DNA of 64,000 nucleotides, taken from the NCBI GenBank assembly GCA_025093985.1, contig JACAAK010000006.1:186001-250000 (forward strand). Reading direction: 5' to 3'. The stretch's first letter is position 1, and each line of letters opens with the position of its first letter. The DNA comes from Calvatia gigantea. Taxonomy: Eukaryota; Basidiomycota; Agaricomycetes; Agaricales; Lycoperdaceae. Shown piece after piece: positions 1 to 12,411 of the stretch. The notes beneath the pieces were generated by a model. The model searched no databases. It was not told the origin of the DNA and worked only from the letters and a program-made list of their open reading frames with translations. The position numbers and the translations under genes were made by a program.

Positions 1-2048
1 ACTCGGGCGTAAAATCCAGTCCTCGGGAGAGTAGCGAAGTTGTGATCATAACATGAGGTGTAACCTTAGGATCACGCGCATTTGCTTCGTCTGCTTGTTT
101 TCTCAGCGTTGACGAACTCCGGGAAGGGTCCGGATTAATCTGCACCGGGCGCAAGAACCCTTCCAAGTGTTTATTCGATCCTCTTTTTCTTTGCTCGCTG
201 GTACTTGTCAACGCAACGCACTTGACCCCCTTCTCCTCCAAGTATGCTGCGAGTTCCATGACTTTGCTACTCTTATTACAGAATATCAAGACCTTGGATA
301 AAGCGGGTGGTGAATCGGGCTCAACCATTCGCCAAGCTACTGCGTCTGACGACCACACTTGACGGAGACGATGTTCGATATCAGCGAACTTATTTCCACC
401 GGTCCATGAGGCATACTGGGTCTGCAGCTTCTTGGGAAGGTGATGCAAGCGTGGGGAAGTCAAGCGAACGAGGTCGGGGTGATGTTTATCAAGGTATGTA
501 GCAAGGTTCTTGGGAATTGTAGCAGACGTGAGGACAAAATTGAACGGGTAGTTGATGGGTTCCATGGCTACAGCAGGAGTCGCAATTGGCGCGAACGAGG
601 ATAGAGACGGATCTGTTGGGCTGACTTGAACTGGTTTGCCACGCGCAGCACTGATATCAGCAAGAAGAGTACGAGTGACTTCCTGGAAATCAGGATCTAA
701 CGATAGATCGTTAGCAGGTGTCGCGCGCAACAAGGGAGAATGACATGCCAAACAAAACGTCGGCCTCATCCACGATCACCCATTCCACATTTTCTAGACC
801 GAGCTCGGGTCCTTTGCGCCATCGACCCACTCCAGGCATCTTATCACGTCCTCTCCTTAATTTAGGCAAATTGCCTTCTTCATCTGCCTCGATCCCACCA
901 TGCAAACGATCCCACCCACGCCCTCTGATCATCTCCATGATTTTCATGGGTGTCCCGACAAGAATATCAACAGGGAATACACCTGTCCTTACGTCTGATT
1001 CTCCAACATTCCCATCAACCAGCACTTCCAGTTGTTCGGCCAATTTCTTTGCCGTAACACTTGACTTTGTTGTTCGTGTTGCACTGGACATGTTGGCCCG
1101 ACTGGCACACACAGCTCTCAACTTCACATCATGCGTAAGAGCTTTTGCGAAAGAAGAAAGTTGACGCGCGAGTTCGTGAGTGGGTGCCAAAATGATTGCC
1201 CGCGGATTCAAGGCGTGCTTGACATTCCGTGATTCCGAGTTATAAGCATCTGATTCTTCAGCCAATTTGAGATTTTGCATTAGGGGTAACAGGTAGGCCA
1301 AAGACTTCCCGGAACCCGTCTCGGATGCAAGAAGAAATTGCTTCCATTGATTTGCGGGGAGTCCCGGCCCTAATTCCTCAATCAACCATTTGATGCTTAA
1401 GACCTGAATTGGCGTCGGCTGTGCGTTATGACCCAGCATCCTATCTATAGCAGGAAGAAATTCTGGAAGGAGAGGCGGAGAGGTAAATTTGGTAGTGGGT
1501 TGCGGTGTGGTCGCGGCAAGCGTGGTATTTTGTTCGCCGTGGAATGGAGAGACGCTGACAGGGGAAGGGGGACTGTAGAATTCTGATTCTGGGATTTCGC
1601 TGATGATCTCGCGGTACGACTTTTTACGGTGGTCCACCACACCTGCCGGTTCTGATGCGCGGGAAGGGAAAGACGGTATGGGTTTGGTCCCCTTAACATA
1701 GCTGCCATCCTCGCGTCTTCCTGTACTTGGGGGGACGCGGGATCGTCTCTGTCGATTCTTGATGAATTCTGGATCTAAATGGGGGGCGACTGTGCGCGTA
1801 AATTTGTTGGTTTCCTGGGCTACTTCATACTGCGCAGCTGAGGAACCAGGCTTGAGGTCTTGCACAAGCTGCGTCCTGGAAGAACCTGACTGGGTGTCAA
1901 AAAAATGATTCCGTTGTAGAGATTCAAAACACGCACCTTTCTGCTTGAGCCTGAATTTCTGATGTTGTATCGAAGAGCTATGTATATGAGAGCATAGTCG
2001 TTCTGTTGCCTTGACCTGAGACGACGACCGACGTATTGCGGTGTACAT
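1..2048 (-). CDS. MRH4: Mitochondrial DEAD-box ATP-dependent RNA helicase, MRH4-like (3' end cut by window edge)
   Basis: This is the 5' part of a DEAD-box RNA helicase; the gene runs off the left edge. Visible motifs in order are a Q-like PTPIQ, Walker A ASETGSGKS, motif Ia APTHELARQ, the GTP box VGTPMK, motif II VDEAD, motif III LTSATIP, motif IV VLIFCNKS and, at the very edge, SRGLDF. The N-terminus is long, basic and rich in Ser/Arg, which suits a mitochondrial presequence. The ATG at 2048 (MYTAIRRSSS) is the first Met; an ORF can be extended only through a TTG. One intron near 704-752 interrupts the gene just after VDEADVLF and uses a GC donor (GCATGT). MRH4 homologues act in assembly of the large mitoribosomal subunit; that role is inferred from family resemblance. 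Other mitochondrial DEAD-box proteins cannot be excluded without the C-terminus. Confidence 0.85.
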
Positions 2049-3018
2049 GGCGTTTGTCAAGGTAATTTCTGCATTTTCGTTGGCGAAAAGTCACGTGGGG
2101 TCGCCGGAGTCACCGAAATCACTGTCACGCGATCTCTCCCAACTTCCTAACAAGTACCTTCACTCCGGAGTGCCCACGAATCATCAATGCATCAATCATC
2201 GCACGGCAGAGTACAATTCCAATCAGGCACCGTGAGACGACTCCTCAAGGACGGCCGTATGGTTAACCCTTTCCAGGAAAATCGACCTGCACGAAAAAAA
2301 GTTCTGATAGTGGTGGAGGTCGTTCCTCGAAAAGCCGTAACTCAACCGAGATGATCTTTGACGAAGACACATGCTTGACCGAAACTAGAAACAATTTCTC
2401 TCCCCCGCTGCGTCAATTCAACAAGCCAGCAACAATCCAGAAATCACTCAAAAGTAGTGTTCTACAGCAATGTCCTCTCCGGCAGTGTCGCGTCAGAGAT
2501 GGGCTGTGCGCAAATGATTCATTTCAGCGCTCCGGCCACTATGCATACCGATCCTGCGTTAGGGTCCATCAACTACAGAATTAGACTGGCAGTCAAACGA
2601 TCAACCCGCGGATACTTGACAGGGGACACAACTGATGATCACTGCTTATTTGTCCCGAAGTGGTGGTTTGCCACCAAAATAGCGGCTGTGGAGAATCAGC
2701 TCCGAACCCATCCAGTGGAACGCTACTAAGGCTAAGGGGTATAATTTTTATCACTAGCCCGGAATGTCGTAGAACTTCCCATGCCCAGAGATACTCCAAA
2801 CCCACGTTCAGGTGGGCGTGGTGCTCCTGACCACTAATTAGTGCCTCATATCAAAAAACGGACATTCCATCAGGTCTCTATCGCCATCAGGGCTCGCACT
2901 CTCGACCATGACACACGGAAACGGAGCGTGCGAAGTTCTACTTGGATCAGGGCGATATGACCGATACTCCGTGTGGTATAAAATGGTATTCAATCCGCTC
3001 AAGGGGTGACATCAACCC
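2049..3018. other. Intergenic region with no recognised gene
   Basis: Divergent promoter region between the helicase (minus) and the first DUF6534-type gene (plus). A plus ORF at about 2457-2729 was examined: it has no recognisable motif and no convincing splice partner. The only feature supported is the TATA box near the right end. Confidence 0.5.
2977..2983 (+). promoter_or_regulatory. TATA box of DUF6534-type copy 1
   Basis: TATAAAA lies about 36-42 bp upstream of the ATG at 3019. Equivalent GTATAAA boxes precede the other four copies at similar distances, supporting both the starts and the shared promoter architecture. Confidence 0.6.
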
Positions 3019-4756
3019 ATGGCAGATGCAACTATGAATACGCTGGAAGGGCCGGACGTAACGAGAGTGTAAGTCCTACTTTTCTTCATTTCGTACTTGA
3101 TCTTCATGTCTGGTACAGTACAGGACCAACAGTACGTCACTTCGTACGACCGAAGCCTGAACTCAACTGAGGTCAATCAATCCAGCTCGTGGGGACCATC
3201 CTCAACTGGTATCTCTACGGAGCACTCACAGTCCAATACAGTATGTCTGGAGATCTCCAAATCAATGCGAAGCTGATGACTCCTTGTCGCTCAACCAGTC
3301 CTGTATCTAATGTACTCTCGCAATGACAAACTGGTGATGAAGATCATAGGTATGACCTCCAATTACATATCTTCGAAAGGATTCACATGTCTCGCATACG
3401 TAGTTCACCTCATCTTCGCCCTCGACTCCCTTCAAACATTTTTCACGATGGATGATACCTTCTTCTACTTCGTGTACGGCTTCGGCAACGTCGACAGGTT
3501 ATTCCAGTTTCACTGGGCTTTCGACGTACCCACGCTCGATGGTATCATCGGGCTTATCGTACAAGGGGTATATTGTTGGAGGATCTGGGTGTTGAGTGGT
3601 TGGAAAATCATTCCCATCTTTTCAGCTTTAGTAAGTTTGCAGTGTGCGCCACCCCCCGCGGGCAAGGCTTGATAGCTCGTATTTAGGTTTCCCTCCTGGC
3701 TGGTGCCTCGGGATTTGCTGTCGGAGTTCAAGTAAGTCCAGCAACATTTCTGAGGGAAAACTACTATTGACGTTTGGACTTGTGACAGTTTAAGCGCAAG
3801 GATGAAGCCTCTGAAAGTATCCTGGAGGAGCTACCGAGTATAGTATGTGTACCCGAACTCCCTTTCCAATGCGTGGTCGCCTGATTGTTACTTGCCATAG
3901 CTGTGGCTTCTCGGTAGCGCAGTGGCAGATATTACCATCGCTAGTTCGATGACTTATATTGTACGCGGATCTTCACCTGGTGTTCCTTTTCAAACTCTTC
4001 TGATATTTTTTATCCTGTTCAGTTGCTACGGAGAAGAGCGTCGAACAGGGCTCAACCAACCACAGGAGACAGGATCATGCGTCTTCTGGCGCTCACTCTC
4101 GAGACAAATGCGGTTACGGGTACGCCATCCCACGCTCCGTGTCCTTAGTGATCCAGAAAATCTGAGAGTCCCTCTCGTAGCGGCCGTGGCCATTGCGACG
4201 GTCATCATATTCTTCATCAAGTCGATAGCACCGCCCGTACGTATCAGTTACACAACTTGCATTCCAGTGATTTTACTCAGTGCCATTCAAGACAACGAAC
4301 TTCTATCAACTCGGGTAAGCGCCTTTTTTTAATAAATCGATTAATGGAAATTTATGCTTAGCCATTAGAGGGTTCCTCCTCGGGAAGTTGTCAGTACTCT
4401 TAAACTATTTTGGGGAACTGGGGCTGACAAGAATTTTTTTGGGTAGGTACAGCAACTGTTTCATGGTCCTCCTCAACCAGCGTCACCATGGGTCCGAGAA
4501 TAAAAATAGCACGACAGCTGGTTCTTATCAACAAGGATCGCGCTCAGAAAACTCAGGTTTTAATATCGAGCTGGGCTCCAGAACCGGTGTGAGAAGTGGT
4601 GCTGTGGACCTTGGTAGTCCCCGGCCGATACGGCCACCCCTACCGCCAAAGACAAAAGATCTTGTCAACAGCAGCGACTTCCAAGGCGACGTTCCTTTGC
4701 CAGATGTCAAGTACAGCGAATCGAGGTTTGGTTATCAAAGGTCAACGGAATTTTGA
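3019..4756 (+). CDS. DUF6534-type seven-transmembrane protein, copy 1
   Basis: A multi-exon membrane protein of a fungus-specific family, function unknown. The short first exon (MADATMNTLEGP) joins a TGPT exon and then LNWYLYGALTVQY (TM1-2). It continues through HLIFALDSLQTFF, FHWAFDVPTLDG, CWRIWVLSGWK, a TM exon VSLLAGASGFAVG, a loop FKRKDEASES, LWLLGSAVADITIASSM, the basic loop LLRRRASNRAQPTTGD, TLETNAVT, AVAIATVIIFFIK and finally FYQLGGFLLGKLYSNCFMVL followed by LNQRH. Seven hydrophobic stretches and a soluble Ser-rich C-tail of about 80 residues are visible. The exons splice in frame at GT...AG introns of about 50-75 bp. The DUF6534 assignment rests on the TLETN...FYQLG...LNQR C-terminal pattern I associate with agaricomycete DUF6534 proteins. 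All five copies in this window share the exon layout. Confidence 0.8.
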
Positions 4757-6672
4757 TAACATACCATTCTTTTCTCTCGTAAATATGGGATTCAGTATGT
4801 TATCTTAGCATCGGTGCCGGGTGCCCCTGCTTGGCAAAAGGAAAACGGCATCACCAGTATTCTTACCGACTTGTTTTCACCCTTGGTCATCCGATGTCTC
4901 TGTCTTGGTTTATCTTCCCCCACTGTCTTTTGTTTTTTCGCACTTTCCCTTTTTTAAGTGTAATATCAAGGCATGTGAATCTTACAGGATTCAGCAGAAC
5001 TGTAATAGTATCCTGTATGTCATGGAATCATGGACACTTGACTTCATTCGGCATTCGGGAGTGCCGATAATCGCAAGTTTGGCGCGACTTCTTCGGCCAT
5101 GGGCAAGGCAAAAGAAACGGCACCAGTCAATCACCCTGTTCACACAAAGCTATCAGCTCGCAAAAGCCAAGATGCAATCCGAATAGCCGCAGTTCGAAGG
5201 CACCCCGAACACAAAGACTATCTTTCACTCGCTTGAACATAACCTAGACAGTGAGGGTCAGGAAACAAGAGCGACTCGAATTTTCCAGTTATGTCAAGCC
5301 TCGGTGTTATGAAACACGGGAAGGGGCGTAAACCCGGTGCTACAGGTGGTGAAATTTGAACACGCCGAACATTGAAATATTGTCCAGCGTTATTTGAGGT
5401 CGTTGTGCCTGGTATTGACATGCTCCCATGTCCCCATCTCGGGGGATGCCGTACACCGAGCGCAATGTCCGCCGACTCTGCACCGCCCAAGTTCAACGGA
5501 CATAACAAAACTCGACCTTCGGAGGTATGACGCCGTGACGTGCGTCAGTTGAGCTTATTTCCTTTTCCAGGTTTTCTTATTCCCCATTGTGATTGGTCAG
5601 ATCATTCTGCTTATACTGTTAGTTCGTTCCCACCAATACCCAAGCTTGAGATCTTAAAAGATTGAAACCAGGCGGCCCAGGGCTATCAACTGCGGGTCTC
5701 GTCGGAACAAAGACCTGGGGTTAAATCACCCTGGACAACCGCTTCCCAGGTCTAACCCGTAACCTTCATTGAAAATCAGCGCGGTGGCGATCAGACCCAA
5801 TACAGCCTCTCCACTGACAGAGATCGCGAACGAAATACATTGGCAACCGCAGGTATTTCTGGCAGATTGATGGGCACAAGGCCCTCTTGCCTTTCCAGGA
5901 AGAACATTCACTGCAATTTACGGAGGATCAACGGTGCACTTCGGGGATTGGGTATGATGGACTCTAAGCTCATATGATTCGGCAGGATTAGGAATGAAAT
6001 TCCTCAGCAGCAAGGGACATCAGTTCGAGGGGAATCAGGCGGTCGAATCCCACACAGACTGGCCACCAAACGCTCACTGTCCGTCAGAAATCACTATGAT
6101 GAAGACATACATAGTCACAGGAGTGCCTGTTATCGTTGGACTTTCTGTGTCCGCGTTAGGCGGATACCCCCTCCCACGCGCAGGCAATAAATTAAAAAAC
6201 CCACTCAAAGAAATTACACTCGAGAAAAACCCGAGGGAAGATGCTTGATTTTCATGGGGAGGGGTGTACAGTCAATTCCACCCGCGTAATGCGGTTCCCA
6301 TGTCCACTGTCTCAATGTTTGGAAACAGTTTCGTGGTCACTGGCGACGCTGAGGACCAGCAGGGGGATGTCTGTCCAGGGCCAGAGGTTTTGTGTCAAGC
6401 GACTGAAAATAGTGGGAAATTCCCAGAGTGACAGATGCTAATCCCATACATTTCGAGTGGCGTGTCGCCTCAAGTACTAATGAGTCTGTGCTTTGAATAG
6501 AAGTGCGCTTCATCAATTTGAAATGACCGCCTGAGTTCCGTTCTGCACATTGACACATTTGAACATCCTGTGCGAATTTCGGCTCACTTAGCGGAGATAT
6601 AGGACTACAATACGTATAAAGTCGCATCCGGAGCGCTCAAGTAGATGGTAACTCCTCAAGGCAAACCCATCA
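4757..6672. other. Long intergenic spacer between copies 1 and 2
   Basis: About 1.9 kb without a supportable gene. Short ORFs (for example 5994-6248 plus and 6337-6627 minus) have no motif, no homologous counterpart at the other DUF6534-type spacers, and no good splice structure. The right end contains the copy 2 TATA box. Confidence 0.5.
6615..6620 (+). promoter_or_regulatory. TATA box of DUF6534-type copy 2
   Basis: TATAAA about 53-58 bp before the ATG at 6673, in the context CGTATAAAG. Confidence 0.55.
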
Positions 6673-8388
6673 ATGAACCTGTTGGATAATCCCCCCTCGG
6701 GGGACGTAACGGCGATGTAAGGACTCGTTACATATTATGCTCCGCTTATTCATTGTGAGTGTAGTACAGGGCCAACGGTACGTTGCTCTGCGATCTGAAA
6801 ACTGGGTCCAAGTAACATTTACCAGCTTGCGGGCACCATGCTCAATTGGTACCTTTACGGGATACTCACAGTCCAATATAGTGAGTTTTTCCGGTTCTTC
6901 ATAGCCATCGAGCACTGATCACTCATTATCGCTGAAAAGTCCTATATATATTGTACTCGCGCAACGACAAAATTTCGATGAAGGTTATAGGCAAGCCCTT
7001 TGATTGGTGTCGCTTCCCAGAGTCTCACATATTCTATTCCAGTACACCTCATCTTTGCCCTTGACAGTGTCCAGACCTTCCTCACAATGGACGACGCTTT
7101 CTTCTGGTTTGTGTACAATTTTGGCGATTTCGCCAAAGTATACCAGTTCCACTGGGCATTTGATATTCCCACCCTCGACGCAATTATTGGGTTTCTTGTC
7201 CAACTTGTGTACTGCTGGAGAATTTGGGTGCTAAGTGGTTGGAAAGTCATCCCCGTCTTGTCAGGATTGGTGAATTTGCAGCTTACATTTTTGATGGAGC
7301 ACAAACTCAACGACCTGAATTCAGATTTCCTTAATTGCCGCTGGTTCTGGATTCGCTTCTGGAGTACGGGTAAGGGCAAGAAAACTTCTCCCTTTCGACC
7401 GTCGCCGATCTTTGTTCCACGACAGTTTCAACTCCAGAAAGTTCCAGAGAGCGGTAGGACTTCTGAAGTTCCAATCATAGTATGTCGAGAATTCCTCCCA
7501 CAATCCACAGAGTATCTGACTACCATGCTACAGCTTTGGTTGGTCGGTAGTGCAGTGGTGGACGTTGTCCTCGCTGGTTCAATGACCTACATTCGTTTGT
7601 CGCTTCTAGGTCTCCTACTTCGACTTTTCTGATACACGTACCATGACATTTTTAGCTGTTGCGTGTGAGGAAAGACTCACCTACGGCTCAACAGACAGCA
7701 GGGGGAAAGATTATGCGTATCTTGACACTCACACTTGAGACGAATGCAATCACTGGTGCGTTCCTCTTACCTTGTAAAGCGTCAGTTGCAGAGCGTGACC
7801 TTGCCCCTTAGCGGCCGTAGCGATTGAAACGGTTATCATATTCTTCATCAAACCAATAGCCCCTCCCGTGCGTATATATAACACAACCTATAGCTCATAG
7901 TATCTTACGATTGCTTCAAGACCACAAACTTTTATCAGCTCGGGTAAGTGAACACCCTTTGTAACCGATGACCGATGGAAATGACGCTCATCTCTAGAGG
8001 ATATATACTGGGAAAGTTGTCAGTATGTTTAATTTATCTACGGGAATCGCAGACTAAAAGAAGTTCATCTAGGTACAGTAACTGTTTCATGATTCTCCTC
8101 AATCAACGTCACCACTCCTCCGGCTCTAAAACGAGGCCGGTGGTTTCATCACGTGGGACCAGATCGGAAACAATTTCTGGATTCAGTGTCGAGTTGGGTT
8201 CACCTAGAACCGGAGCTCGAACGAGCATTCACCCCTCCACCCTAGACAACGGCGGACATCAGGTCTTGGGGTCACCTGCGACTCCAAAGGTCAAGGGATT
8301 GCTCAACGAGCGAATCCTGCCCAACACTCCCTTGTCGGATAAGAAATTCAACGAATTGAGGCATGACTCCACAGATTCCAGTTTGTAA
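6673..8388 (+). CDS. DUF6534-type seven-transmembrane protein, copy 2 (one splice donor damaged)
   Basis: Same exon order as copy 1: MNLLDNPPSGDVT, TGPT, LAGTMLNWYLYGILTVQY, HLIFALDSVQTFL, FHWAFDIPTLDA, CWRIWVLSGWKV, ISLIAAGSGFASG, LWLVGSAVVDVVLAGSM, LLRVRKDSPTAQQT, TLETNAIT, AVAIETVIIFFIK, FYQLG and NCFMILLNQRHH with an 80-residue polar tail. Two oddities bear on expression. The intron after the MKVI exon (about 6990-7043) has a GC donor (GCAAGC). The intron after SMTYI (about 7591-7656) has no GT where every other copy has GTATG/GTACG/GTAGG: the sequence after ATT is CGTTTG, and using the GT one base later would shift the frame. It may therefore be mis-spliced or decaying, though all exons otherwise remain open. 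Confidence 0.75.
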
Positions 8389-9117
8389 CGCAAATTAGCA
8401 CACACTTATGCAAGCTTTGGTTCAATTTTATGATTTTAAACTGGAACAATGTAGCTGTAACCCCAATCACTCAATATTTACTTCCTATAATACCCTTTAC
8501 CTGGCTTGTAAGGAATCTCCTCGAAATAATAAGGAAAGCATCGTATAGCCCCACAGCTGCATGGCATAAAAGAAATCAAGTGCGAACGCGCATTGTTAGA
8601 GAAGATATTTGAGTACCAGTAGGAGGCCTTTCATACCTGAACGGGAAAGATAATGAAAAGCAAGCATTAGTTGCGATAGCGTGTGGATAACCTGTTCCAC
8701 AGCCACCGAGAAAATTATTGGTGCTCCTTACGTCCGTCCCCATGTAAGGGGTCGTGATGCTGTGAGCCCACACGGGGGCGGGTGCGTTGACGAAAAGACT
8801 AAGGCAGACGTCAAGCAGTCCCGAAACGTCGCGGCCCCTGAGGTGGCGATGGGCCATGCCAAGGTCAAGTCTACCGCCAGCTTCGTTTGTCACTGATATG
8901 GCGGACGACTGAAATTCCCTTAGACCCAAGCCAACGGCCCCATGAAATCTGTTAGGTCCCAGCACAAAATCATCAATCAGTGAATGTACGATTTAATGAG
9001 CGCATGATATTCGGTTGCAGACTGGAAGCACCGGACAACATTTCCCCCCACCTTACGTGACACAACGAGGTTTGTACAGGAGTAATTAGACCAATGTTAT
9101 ACTACACCCGCAGTCGA
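8389..9117. other. Intergenic spacer between convergent copies 2 and 3
   Basis: Shared 3' region of two convergent DUF6534-type genes. Small overlapping ORFs on both strands at 8576-8965 show no motif or codon pattern that supports a gene. Nothing else recognised. Confidence 0.5.
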
Positions 9118-10814
9118 TTACGTGGTTATCACCGTTTTGCTGATGTCGATACCCGGAACCTTGAAGGAAACGTTACTCTGATATTCGCTCCTACCAGGGA
9201 ATTCTTTGGTCTTCGACGGTGTGGATGGTCCGAACATTGGATGACCATCACCCGTTGTACCAACAAAGGTACTGATTCCAGGAGATCTGGTGCCCAATTC
9301 GATATTATCTGTTCGAGATCCATACTGACGCGACCCGAGCGTCGAGCCAGTTCCTGGGCTTGAACTATTTTGGTGGCGTTGATTGAGGAGGATCATAAAG
9401 CAATTGCTATACCTGCACAATTGAGACACATTTTGGTTTGAATTCTTCGATAGAATTTGAGAATACTGACAATTTTCCTAGAAGGTACCCCCTGAAGGCC
9501 GAAATTTAATTCCGCCGGTCCCTTGTTGAAAGCGGACCATGCTTACCCAATCTGATAAAAATTTGTAGTCTTACACGGTAATGGATAAGAGTTCAGGAAT
9601 ATAAGTGTTGTAGACACGTACGGGAGGCGCTGTTGACTTAATGAAGAACACAATAACCGTCTCAATCGCCACAGCCGCTATAGTGAGAACCGACGATCCC
9701 GAAGTGCCCAGGATAAATAGGAGGTTGTAACATACTCGTAATTGCATTTGTCTCAAGTGTAAGCGTCAGGAGACGCAGGATCTTTCCTCCTGTTGAAGGC
9801 TGGGCCCTGCGTGACTCTTTCTTCACACGCAACAGCTAGGAATCTGTGTCAGAGATTAAGGGGAAGAACACGAGGGTATAATAAGCCTACGATGTAAGTC
9901 ATTGTGCTAGCGACGACGACATCCACCACTGCACTCCCAAAGAGCCAAAGCTACGTAGGATGGGTATCAGGTCGTCGCCAAATCAGTTCAAAGCTCAGGC
10001 GCCCATACCATAATCGGAACCTGGGAATTGGAACCTGGTACATCCCGACGTTGGAACTGTTCCGGGTCTGCGTTCAACGACCGTTTGCCTTCAAAAGAGT
10101 TTATGAGCTCACCTGAATTCCAATAGTGATCCCAGAAGCACCAGCCAAAAGGGCAACCTAAATTCTGATCTCAACTCCTGTTTGTAAGTTGACGAGCGTT
10201 GCAAACTTACGAAAGCCGATGCGATGGGAAGGATTCTCCAACCACTCAGTACCCAGATTCTCCAGCAGTACACAAGTTGGACAACCGATGCAATGGCGGC
10301 ATCAAGACTGGGTATGTCGAAAGCCCAGTGGAACTGGTCCACTTTACTGAGGTCGCCGAAATTGTACACAAACCAGAAAAAAAGATCGTCCATTGTGAGG
10401 AAGGTCTGGATGGTGTCTAGGATGAAGATGAAGTGCACTGCAGGTATGATCTGTTTGAATTGTTATCAAGGGGCACAAGTAGGGTCATACCTATGATCTT
10501 GATCACAGTTTTGTCATTGCGGGAGTACATTAGGTACAGGACTAATTGACAAAGAACACTTAGCAAATACAGATTTAAAGTGTTCTGAACGGACCATATT
10601 GAACCGTAAGCACTCCGTAGAGGTACCAGTTGAGGATGGAGCCCGCTAGCTGGATCATCGGTTTTAGTCGGATTTGGCTTTAGTCGCGCGGAGGAACATA
10701 CAGTTGGCCCTGTGCTACACCAGAAATGAGGAATTATTGCAAAGTAATTGGAAGGAGCCCTTACATTTTCGTCACGTCCTTCACCCCTATTGAATCCAAT
10801 GGTGAGTCTGACAT
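9118..10814 (-). CDS. DUF6534-type seven-transmembrane protein, copy 3
   Basis: Minus-strand paralogue of copies 1 and 2. Start at MSDSPLDSIGVKDVTK (ATG at 10814), then TGPT, LAGSILNWYLYGVLTVQY, a YSRNDKTVIKII exon, HFIFILDTIQTFL, FHWAFDIPSLDA, CWRIWVLSGWRI, VALLAGASGITIG, LWLFGSAVVDVVVAST, LLRVKKESRRAQPST, TLETNAIT, AVAIETVIVFFIK, FYQIG, GYLLGKL and NCFMILLNQRHQ, with a polar tail ending at a stop at 9118-9120. The exons I traced are open and bounded by GT...AG. It lies head-on to copy 2 and tail-to-head with copy 4. Like the others it is probably an integral membrane protein of unknown function; receptor or sensor roles are speculation. Confidence 0.78.
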
Positions 10815-10857
10815 GTGCATGAGGGATCGCCGCTCCATTCAGGACCCTGAATCTGGC

Positions 10858-10863
10858 TTTATA
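10858..10863 (-). promoter_or_regulatory. TATA box of DUF6534-type copy 3
   Basis: TATAAA on the minus strand (in GTAGTATAAAGCC), about 45 bp upstream of the ATG at 10814. The GTAGTATAAA context is shared with copies 4 and 5. Confidence 0.6.
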
Positions 10864-12411
10864 CTACTTACAAACCGGAACGTCAGTCCCATTCCCCCGG
10901 TGCATGATTAGAACTTCGCACAGTACGTTCAATGTCCTCAGCGGAGACTCTGGGCATCATAGGGAAATTGATGGAATTCATATCTATTACCGAAAGCGAA
11001 CTAATTAGTAGTCAGGTTCACCACGCCCTCGGAGGCGTGAGTTTCCCAGCGCCCAGGGGTATGGGAGCCAAAATATTCTCATCGTTCAGAATCCGCCTGA
11101 CTTGCCAGCTTTGGGTTAAAATTCATAGGCCACGTCCCAAACTGCTCCCCGATCAATCTTTTGGCTGTTTCGTACTGTTGGACGTAAGAGGACCAGTACC
11201 TGAATTCCCTTCCTCCAGGCTCTATTCCGAGAGTACTTCATTATAGCACTTTAAGCCTGGTGTGTGCAGGTGTAGTCCCTCGATGAAGAAGGGGGCCACC
11301 CACAGGTAGGTGATTTACCACACGTTTGGCCCATCTTCCCCAGGGTCCATCGTATCACTGTCCGACCTGGTCATTCTGCTCGCGGTCCACCTTTCAAATA
11401 TTGACCTTGTGGCGAAAGGGAACCTTATTCCTAATCTTGCCGAAACATTCATCTTCACGAGGAATGTGTGCCGTTGACGTTAGGCCACTCGCCATGGTGA
11501 AATCTTCAGCGTCAATCAGTCTGTCAGCCAGTGTCTGGGTAGCTGTTACGCCTGCATCCATACGTTTCATTACTCCTTGGTCGGAGTTTTTCCAGAGCCC
11601 AGTGCTCGCTGTGAGCATGAGAATCAAGCGCCCATATTGTAGGTGGTCCGTAAGAAATAGAATTGATTTGGTTTGATCCCAAATGGCGAGCCACGACGCT
11701 GAAACGTTGATGTCCCGTGTGACTGCCCACCACCCTCCGCTTGGTAGGCCGCCGTTAGGTTGGGGCAAACGCGCGCTCGTCATGACAACCTCACTCCAAC
11801 CTGTAACAAAACAGTTACGAATGTTTCTTCCCAACCCCTCCTTCCTTCGTTAGAAGGAAAGCACGTCCGGGCTCGGGTGCAGGGCTGATGCCGTTGAGCT
11901 GCCGACTGTTGCCGAGGACTGAACGTGGAACCGTTGATACAGTTCGGGTCGGATGAGAACTGATGAAAATTGAATTGATGAACGGACGAAGTGGTGATTT
12001 TCTTCTGGCACCGGAAACGGACTTGACAGATTTTTCGTCTGATTATGGCTTACGATTCAGGGACGCAGGCCAGAAGAAGATGAAGATTCAGTGGCGAAAA
12101 TAGATATATTCCACTTCCTTGATTTTATTGACATGAATGTTAAATTGTCGAGAAACGTAGATTTCGCTCTTGCGTTCGAGTAGATTCGGAGTGGAGCAAT
12201 ACCTGGTGTTGTTGAACGTCATTGTCCAGCCGTGGATCCTGTTGACGATATAACATTTACACTTTGTACCTAGACCCTCATACATGCAATGTCCCAAGAA
12301 TACAACACTGTGAACCAATTTTCTTCACAAAGTGCTCCATAAGTTAAATCGAGCGGTAGATCTCAAAAATTCTGAAAGCCCTTAAATAAAAAAACGCCTA
12401 TTCGCAGAGTT
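10864..12411. other. Intergenic region with one unassigned minus ORF
   Basis: The region between copy 3's promoter and copy 4's 3' end. The longest ORF (11394-11834, minus, 146 codons) has no recognisable motif, signal peptide or splice partner, so I do not call it a gene. The right end (about 12310-12411) belongs to the inverted duplication shared with the 3' flank of copy 5. Confidence 0.45.

Noticed and set aside
718..1164. 148-codon plus-strand ORF
   Set aside because: Antisense to the DEAD-box helicase exon, whose minus-strand motifs are unambiguous.
2457..2729. Plus ORF with a fairly protein-like stretch (MGCAQMIHFSAPATMH)
   Set aside because: No domain recognised, no splice partner or upstream start context; left as unassigned intergenic DNA.
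11394..11834. 146-codon minus ORF
   Set aside because: No motif, signal peptide, TM segment or repeat counterpart; ORFs of this length arise by chance in DNA of this composition.
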